Assembly (NCBI GenBank): GCA_025560025.1
Contig: CP048486.1
Location: forward strand, 1,430,001-1,494,000
Reading direction: 5' to 3'
Source: Agrobacterium tumefaciens
GTDB taxonomy: Bacteria > Pseudomonadota > Alphaproteobacteria > Rhizobiales > Rhizobiaceae
DNA length: 64,000 bases
Position numbers and translations under genes: made by a program. The notes beneath the pieces were generated by a model, which made no database searches, was not told where the DNA came from, and saw nothing but the letters and a program-made list of their open reading frames with translations. Below, one piece after another: positions 58,599 through 64,000 of the stretch. How positions within the stretch are numbered: the first letter of the stretch is position 1; the number at the start of each line of letters is the position of its first letter.

Positions 58599-60356
58599 TC
58601 ACTCCCCAATAACCATTCCCTCGCGTCGTGGGTCGGCGCTGCCAGCCAAACCTTGGGTGGTCATCTCGATAGCGTGTAAACCAGAGTTCATCTCACCCGG
58701 TTTAACCTCGTAGCCCAGCGCTTTCAGCCCCTCTACCAGATTTTCAGCGCTGGTGTTGGCCTCAACGTCGTAGGTACCGAACCGGTTGATGAGATGCGGC
58801 TGGGCGACGATTGCCTCCACGGGCATTCCCCAATCGATATAAGCGATCAGCGCCTGCGCCACATAGCCAATGATCTGGCTGCCACCAGGCGAACCAATGG
58901 CGAGCAGCGGCTTGCCGTCCTTCATCACGATCGTCGGCGCCATGGAGGAGCGCGGCCGTTTGCCGGGCTCGACGCGGTTGGCTATCGGCAGGCCGCCGTC
59001 ACGGGTCTTGAAGGAAAAATCCGTCAACTCATTATTGAGCAGAAAGCCGTTCGTCATGAGACGCGAGCCAAAGCCATTTTCGATCGTCGTCGTCATCGAG
59101 ACCACGCTGCCTTCCGTGTCAACGATGACAAAATGACTTGTAGAAGGCAACTCGAGTGCGGCATCCCGGCCGAAAAGTAGCGCGTGGTCCCATTCCGGCT
59201 CGCCGGCCTTGACGGTGTCGTTTGCCAACGCCTTGTCGCCGTCGAGCAGCTTTGCCCTCTCGCCCAGATAGGACTTGTCCAACAGACCCTTGAGCGGTAG
59301 CGGCATGAAATCGGCGTCGGCGACGTAACGCTCGCGGTCGGCGAAGGCGAGACGCTGTGCATCGCCGATAATGCGCCAACTGGCAACATTTTCTGGCCCC
59401 GGGGTTTTGAGATCAAAATTCTCCGCGATGCCGAGAATCTGGCCAACGGCGATGCCACCCGACGATGGCGCTCCCATGCCGCAAACGTCAAGACCACGAT
59501 AGATAAAGCAGAGTGGCTCACGTTCGATGACGCGATAATTGGAAAGATCGGCCAGCGACAGCACGCCGGGATTGTCGGCTGCCTCGCGCACAGTCTTGAC
59601 GATCGCCTCGGCAATTGGCCCCTTGTAAAAGGCATCGGCGCCGCCTTTTGCAAGCGCAGAAAGCGTCTCAGCGTAAGCGGGGTTCTTCAACAAGGCACCG
59701 TTCCGGAGGGCGACCCCGGACGTGTCAAAGAAATAGGAGCGGGGTTCCGCATATTTCTTCAACCGTTCTCCCTCCGACGCTATCAGGGAGGCAAGACGCG
59801 GCGACACTTTGAAGCCCTCGCTCGCCAGCGTTTCCGCCGGCTTCAGCAGGCTTGCCCATTCTGCCTTTCCATAGCGTTTGTGAGCCTCCTCCAGAAGTCG
59901 CACCGTTCCTGGCGTGCCAACAGAGCGACCGCCGACCACTGCGTCCATGAATTTTAGCGGCTGACCGTTGTTATCCAGGAAGAGCTTTGGCGTCGCTTCC
60001 ATCGGCGCTGTCTCCCGGCCGTCCAACGTCGTCAGCTTGCGGGTTTTTGCGTCGTAATAGACGAGGAATGCGCCGCCGCCGAGACCAGAACTCTGTGGTT
60101 CAACGAGGCCGAGCACGGTCTGCACCGTCACCATCGCATCTATGGCGTTGCCGCCCTTAGCAATCACGTCGCGTCCCGCCACAGCCGCCAGCGGATTGGC
60201 TGCCGCGACCATAAATCTCCTTGACTCGACACGTTTGGCAGTTGCGACCACCGTGGCTTTCTCGGGCGCCACCGTGTCTGACGCCTGCTGGGCGGAGACG
60301 ATTGCGGCGGAAAGGATGAAGGCGAGAAAAGCCTCACTGAGAAATCTCAATTCCAT
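58599..60356 (-). CDS. ggt: Gamma-glutamyltransferase (glutathione hydrolase)
   Basis: 585 residues. The signal peptide MELRFLSEAFLAFILSAAIV ends near SAQQ, so the enzyme is periplasmic. It is made as a precursor that cleaves itself before a threonine; here the site is in LPSTSHFVIVD, Thr near residue 406. Other family blocks are GGNAIDAMV, SSGLGGGAFLVYYD, APSSGGIAVGQILGI and RPRSSMAPTIV. It hydrolyses glutathione and transfers gamma-glutamyl groups. GGAGGATAAGG precedes the ATG. A 5' scrap of a relative lies at 35285-35382. Confidence 0.95.
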   Translation of the reverse strand: MELRFLSEAFLAFILSAAIVSAQQASDTVAPEKATVVATAKRVESRRFMVAAANPLAAVAGRDVIAKGGNAIDAMVTVQTVLGLVEPQSSGLGGGAFLVYYDAKTRKLTTLDGRETAPMEATPKLFLDNNGQPLKFMDAVVGGRSVGTPGTVRLLEEAHKRYGKAEWASLLKPAETLASEGFKVSPRLASLIASEGERLKKYAEPRSYFFDTSGVALRNGALLKNPAYAETLSALAKGGADAFYKGPIAEAIVKTVREAADNPGVLSLADLSNYRVIEREPLCFIYRGLDVCGMGAPSSGGIAVGQILGIAENFDLKTPGPENVASWRIIGDAQRLAFADRERYVADADFMPLPLKGLLDKSYLGERAKLLDGDKALANDTVKAGEPEWDHALLFGRDAALELPSTSHFVIVDTEGSVVSMTTTIENGFGSRLMTNGFLLNNELTDFSFKTRDGGLPIANRVEPGKRPRSSMAPTIVMKDGKPLLAIGSPGGSQIIGYVAQALIAYIDWGMPVEAIVAQPHLINRFGTYDVEANTSAENLVEGLKALGYEVKPGEMNSGLHAIEMTTQGLAGSADPRREGMVIGE

Positions 60357-60983
60357 TAGCCTTATCCTCCAGAACCGCACAATCCGTTGATGTGAGAAGG
60401 GCATCCGAGCCACCAGGCAGATCGAACCCGTAATGACTCAAGCGCGGATGATTTTGAGAACTCTTGCTTCGCCCGTAGGTCCGTCCACAAGTGACGATAG
60501 GACGTTTGATAATTTCTTCTGTTATCTCGCCACTTTTTGTTTCAGGCTGTTCATCTGCCCGCAGATCGTACTGCGCGACTTACCCTCCCACGCGGTTCAG
60601 ATCGGCGCAGATGCTTCGCCGGATTTTGCCGATAATGCCGTTTAGCAGACCAGTTCGGAGCGCCGCTCTTTTTTGACACTATGATGGCTGTTTCGCCGCA
60701 TGTCCATCAAGCGCTCGACCTCGCGTTGGAAAATGGAAATCTGGCGAGAGTGAATCGACTTTCGTTAAACATTCAGAGCCTCCGCGACTACTGGCGGGTC
60801 GCAGATTCGATTTGCATCAAGAGCAAAGCCAATATGCGATAAGGTGGCGGGCTATTAGAGGTCAGTTTGCCTCCTAAAATTTGTTGCACGAAGGCGTTAA
60901 GCGGTCTCAGGATTACAACTGTGAAAATAGGGTCGTTCTAGCGTCAAGACGGGATATGAAGGATTGTGACGCGCCTTACTAGT
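60357..60983. other. Gap without a recognisable gene
   Basis: About 630 bases upstream of ggt. It contains TTCGATTTGCATCAAGAGC at 60806-60824, identical to 35425-35443 near the ggt scrap. No recognisable coding frame. Confidence 0.4.
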
Positions 60984-61604
60984 TCATCTAACTAGCCGCT
61001 TGCCCATCAGGATCGATGGTGTTCGATCCAATTCCACGAAGCCGAATTTAGCGTAAAAGCCGACGACCTTTTCGTTGTGCTGGTTCACGCCCAGATGGAC
61101 GCCTCCCACGCCTGACCTATGCAACGCATCCAGTTGATGTCGCAGTAGCATTGATCCGTGACCGCCATTTTGAACTTCGGGCAGAAGGTTGATATGCAGA
61201 TGAGCGGGATAGAGGTCCTTCACCTGAGAAGGTGTCCGTGGCGCGTTTTGAATGTAGGAAAGAATATTCTCATCCTCTGCCGTTCGTGGTGAGAAATCGA
61301 GAAGCTCTTCCTGCATGTGCGGCCACCATTCGGCCTCAAGCCAGTCTTCATAGGTAGTCGTATCGGCTGCCGCGACGCAGTAGCCCATGACGGCTCCGTC
61401 CTTCGTCAGCACGAAGGCATTTTTTGCACAGAAGCGAACATAGGGCAGGGCCCATACCAAACCTGGAAGTCGCGGGTCGCTATAGCAATGCGATCCGTCC
61501 TGACCCCGATCGGCAGTGCGCAGGCAGATGTCGAGGATCGCCGCCTCATCGGACGGTTGGGCGTTGCGGATGATGACGGACGATGAAAGGGCTGGCATGG
61601 TCAT
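60984..61604 (-). CDS. GNAT-family N-acetyltransferase
   Basis: 206 residues. The opening SVIIRNAQPSDEAAILDICL and the block GSHCYSDPRLPGLVWALPYV are seen in acetyltransferases resembling the C-terminal domain of O-GlcNAcases. The acetyl-CoA loop appears as LPEVQNGGHGSMLLRHQLDA, and GFYAKFGFVEL is the usual final motif. GAGGGG five to eight bases before the ATG at 61604 fixes the start, 11 bases after the oxidoreductase stop. Third gene of the sugar-related operon; substrate perhaps an amino sugar. Confidence 0.88.
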   Translation of the reverse strand: MTMPALSSSVIIRNAQPSDEAAILDICLRTADRGQDGSHCYSDPRLPGLVWALPYVRFCAKNAFVLTKDGAVMGYCVAAADTTTYEDWLEAEWWPHMQEELLDFSPRTAEDENILSYIQNAPRTPSQVKDLYPAHLHINLLPEVQNGGHGSMLLRHQLDALHRSGVGGVHLGVNQHNEKVVGFYAKFGFVELDRTPSILMGKRLVR

Positions 61605-61615
61605 AATCGCGCCCC

Positions 61616-62776
61616 TCAAGCAGCAGCATGTGAGGTATGGAGCGCGTCGTCGAAGCGCTGCCAGGTTTCGGCAAGCTCGATGGTACGTCGGGCACGACGT
61701 GCCTCATCGATCTTGATTGCCACGAGCCCCGCCTCCAAAGCCGCGACGATATTGACGGGCAACGATGCAGCCTCTGTCAGATGCCTGTAGATATCCGAGG
61801 CCATCTGATCATCGGCGCCATAGTGATCGCTTTCATGCCCTTCGTAACGCCGCTCGACAAGCTTTTCACCCGTTACGGCGGAATGAACCTCGAAGCGATT
61901 GCGGATGAAATCACCCTCGGCCATTCCCTTGCTGCCGATAACGCAGAAGCGGCGAAACTGATCGGGAACGTTGAGGTTGGTATGAAACGACATCGTCGCC
62001 CCGCTCTGATATTCGACGATCGCGGTCTGATAGTCGATAATGTCACCATCGCTCTCGAAGACGGCGGCGCTCTCGAGCCAACCGCTGGGCTTTTTATAGA
62101 ACTCCTGCTGCTGAAACGCGGAGAGCCGATCTGGACTGTTTTCCACAACGAAGGACTTTCGGCCTCCAAAGCTGGCGACGGCCATCGCCCGCTCCCCTAC
62201 AACGCTGCCATATAGATCGATGTCGTGGCAGCATTTTTCCAGGATGAAGGGGCCTGCGTAGCGCGTATGCCGCCGCCAATCGCGCATGAAAAAGGCGCCG
62301 TGATAAGGTGCGATATGCTCGGATGCCTCAATCGACGTGATCGATCCGATGTGACCTTCAGCCTGTGCCGCACGCAGATCCCTGTAGAGGTCAGAATAAC
62401 GCAGTACGAGGCCCACCATAACGCTGTCACTGCCATACTCAGCGAGCAGCCGTGCCATCCTCATCGTCTGGTCTTCATCTATAACCACTGGCTTTTCCGT
62501 GAAAACCCGTACGCCTGCGCGCAATCCGGCGGTGATATGATCCAGATGGAAAAGATTGGGCGAGCCGACCATGAGGAGATCCGGCTGCGTCTGCGTCAAC
62601 ATCGCCTCCATGGTCTCGAAACGTTGCGGCTCCTGCAGACCGGAAGACAGAATGGCCGGCAGTCCCGCAGGCTGGGGATCCATCAGGCCGACGATTTCCA
62701 ATTCGGGGCAGGCCTTGCGGAAGGAGGCAATGACATTGGCAAGCCGAAAGCCAAGCCCGGCGACTGCGATTTTCAT
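61616..62776 (-). CDS. Gfo/Idh/MocA-family oxidoreductase
   Basis: 386 residues. N-terminal Rossmann domain starting KIAVAGLGFRLANVIASF, with the conserved EKPVV motif (VFTEKPVVIDEDQT) near residue 95. A C-terminal substrate domain carries GPFILEKCCHDIDLYGSVVG, in which the HDxD-type pattern holds the catalytic His. It oxidises or epimerises a sugar or inositol derivative using NAD(P). It lies 31 bases after the ROK gene and 11 bases before the acetyltransferase, forming one operon for uptake or breakdown of an unidentified sugar. Confidence 0.92.
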   Translation of the reverse strand: MKIAVAGLGFRLANVIASFRKACPELEIVGLMDPQPAGLPAILSSGLQEPQRFETMEAMLTQTQPDLLMVGSPNLFHLDHITAGLRAGVRVFTEKPVVIDEDQTMRMARLLAEYGSDSVMVGLVLRYSDLYRDLRAAQAEGHIGSITSIEASEHIAPYHGAFFMRDWRRHTRYAGPFILEKCCHDIDLYGSVVGERAMAVASFGGRKSFVVENSPDRLSAFQQQEFYKKPSGWLESAAVFESDGDIIDYQTAIVEYQSGATMSFHTNLNVPDQFRRFCVIGSKGMAEGDFIRNRFEVHSAVTGEKLVERRYEGHESDHYGADDQMASDIYRHLTEAASLPVNIVAALEAGLVAIKIDEARRARRTIELAETWQRFDDALHTSHAAA

Positions 62777-62807
62777 GTTTTAGTCCTGTCGGCGAGAGTT
62801 ATACAAA

Positions 62808-64000
62808 TCAGGAAGACGTGTCGTCGTCCGTTGGCGCGCCTGCGACCCGATCAAAGCGTCTTTCGAAATCGATAGTCTGGCTGCGTCCGCGCATGGATGA
62901 GAGACGCCTGAAGTCCGGGCTGCCATGGGCAATCACGGGCAGCATGGCCGCGCCGATGGCGGCGGCCTCCAGTCCCAGGGCGCCGGCACGCAGCCGGGGA
63001 ATATCCCGGTGGCTGCGGGCACTGACGGACGGCAAAAGGGGGTAGGCCCGGTCGATCAGGGAATTGGTGAGGACTGCCGGAAAATGCCCCCCGACCACGA
63101 TGGTCTGCGGGTCCATGATGTTTTCAAGCAGCGAAACCAGCAACCGCAGACGCTTTGAATTAAGATCGAGCCACCGCATGAGAACACTGTCGCGTTGAGT
63201 GTAAAGTTTCTCTAATGCGCCAGGCCGTGCAATCTCGCTGCTTTCGCACGACAGCATCGCTGCAAGCTCGTCGATGGAAAAAGGGGTCTGCCCCACCGCA
63301 TCTGGATTGGCGAGTTCCGCAGGCCATGTCAGGAGACCGATTTCTCCAGCATTATTCCAAAATCCCTGAAGCGGCATGCTGTCATTGATGATGCCGGCAC
63401 CAAGTCCATGTCCGACAAAGATATGGACGTAATGGGTCAGTCCTGCCGCGCTGCCAGCCCTCAGTTCGGCAACCGCTGCGGCGGTCGCGTCATTCTCGAT
63501 GATGGTGGGGAGATTGCATGCATCTTCGATGGCTTCCGCCACCGGTATGCGGCTCCACGCATTCCAGCCCGGCGGACCGACAGGATGTTCAAATTCCGCC
63601 TCCTGCAGTGTCGGCATCGCAATACCGATGCCCCAGGCGGCACGATCCACCGCAACGGAGCGCAGACGCTGCGTCATGTCGGCGATGGCGCGGATCGTAT
63701 CGGATGGATCTTCGAGCGATGCCGATGCGGTTTCGCGCCCCAGTTCCTGTCCCGCCAGATCGCAGACGATGCCCAAAAGCCCATCGCGATCCACATGAAT
63801 GCCCAGGCAGCAACCCGCTTCGGCGCGAACCCGCAACTTCTTTTGCGGTGCGCCGCGCGCACCCTCCTGTTGAATTGTTTCCACCACCAGCGAGCGGTCG
63901 ATCAGGTCCTTGCAGATATTGGACATTGTCTGCGGTTTCAAACCCGTCACATCAACAAGGTCCCGCCGGCTGATGCCATCGCCAGACCGGATAAGGTCGA
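62808..64000 (-). CDS. ROK-family transcriptional regulator (N-terminus outside window)
   Basis: About 397 residues visible; the beginning lies beyond the window edge. The winged helix is seen at the edge (SRRDLVDVTGLKPQTMSNIC), followed by the sugar-kinase-like ROK domain with DRAAWGIGIAMP, IENDATAAAVAELRAGSA and VGHGLGAGIIND. The usual Cys-rich zinc motif is not evident, as in some regulators that bind sugars without phosphorylating them. It heads the operon with the Gfo/Idh/MocA and GNAT genes and probably represses it until its sugar ligand is present. Confidence 0.9.
   Translation of the reverse strand, partial: DLIRSGDGISRRDLVDVTGLKPQTMSNICKDLIDRSLVVETIQQEGARGAPQKKLRVRAEAGCCLGIHVDRDGLLGIVCDLAGQELGRETASASLEDPSDTIRAIADMTQRLRSVAVDRAAWGIGIAMPTLQEAEFEHPVGPPGWNAWSRIPVAEAIEDACNLPTIIENDATAAAVAELRAGSAAGLTHYVHIFVGHGLGAGIINDSMPLQGFWNNAGEIGLLTWPAELANPDAVGQTPFSIDELAAMLSCESSEIARPGALEKLYTQRDSVLMRWLDLNSKRLRLLVSLLENIMDPQTIVVGGHFPAVLTNSLIDRAYPLLPSVSARSHRDIPRLRAGALGLEAAAIGAAMLPVIAHGSPDFRRLSSMRGRSQTIDFERRFDRVAGAPTDDDTSS

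Overview
The window looks like chromosomal or chromid DNA of an alphaproteobacterium of the Rhizobiaceae, most likely Agrobacterium/Rhizobium. The evidence is a 23S rRNA gene with the helix-9 intervening hairpin typical of Rhizobiales, the order 23S-5S-tRNA-fMet(CAU), a tandem glycine riboswitch of rhizobial type, and gene families common in that group (DUF1488, orphan BrnA-type antitoxin, LolC/E, UPF0126).

Layout. 1-3.4 kb: 3' part of an rRNA operon with tRNA-fMet. 3.4-9.3 kb: a broken HpcH/HpaI aldolase gene, a UPF0126 channel and class B penicillin-binding protein pair, a LysR regulator, an orphan tandem glycine riboswitch and an L,D-transpeptidase. 9.3-26.1 kb: an accessory stretch with wide gaps and several gene remnants. 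It holds a divergent EAL protein, a degenerate GGDEF-EAL protein cut off at its 3' end, an MFS transporter, a GlxA/AraC regulator, an amidase pseudogene, a large autotransporter, a DUF900 hydrolase lipoprotein (a 5' piece of a relative lies at 12.1 kb), small membrane proteins, an IS6-type transposase remnant, a FabMG-like protein and a MATE remnant. 26.1-32.3 kb: a stress and housekeeping group (transglutaminase-like protein, cold-shock protein, DUF1488, truncated catalase, PepSY-like and glycine-zipper stress proteins, PPOX-fold protein). 32.5-35.4 kb: a scar where a MgtC 5' fragment meets a transposase 5' fragment with repeated end motifs, then a lone LolC/E permease and a 5' scrap related to gamma-glutamyltransferase.

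35.5-40.3 kb: a four-gene, ATGA-coupled FUSC/DUF1656/HlyD efflux operon with an extra unidentified first gene, divergent from a cupin-AraC regulator that is followed by a VOC protein. 40.5-48.2 kb: mixed single genes (BrnA-like antitoxin, Tat-exported cyclase, glucoamylase-family protein, LysR/PPOX pair, HxlR/enoyl-CoA hydratase pair, glycine-zipper lipoprotein). 48.3-53.8 kb: an OmpR-type response regulator and sensor kinase followed by MacA and MacB. 53.8-60.4 kb: a divergent NmrA-like/HxlR pair, a tyrosinase with a twin-arginine-like leader, the remnant of a salicylate-type siderophore cluster (acyltransferase piece fused to the tail of an AMP ligase, then a PchB-like lyase) and an intact gamma-glutamyltransferase. 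61-64 kb: a ROK regulator (cut by the window edge), a Gfo/Idh/MocA oxidoreductase and a GNAT acetyltransferase in one operon.

The outstanding trait is the number of truncated or fused genes (at least ten) lying between intact efflux, envelope and stress genes. I did not find a convincing wholly new multi-gene system. The best leads are the orphan glycine riboswitch that still has a ribosome-binding site and start codon, the siderophore-cluster deletion fusion with an intact-looking pchB-like gene, and the extra gene at the head of the FUSC operon.
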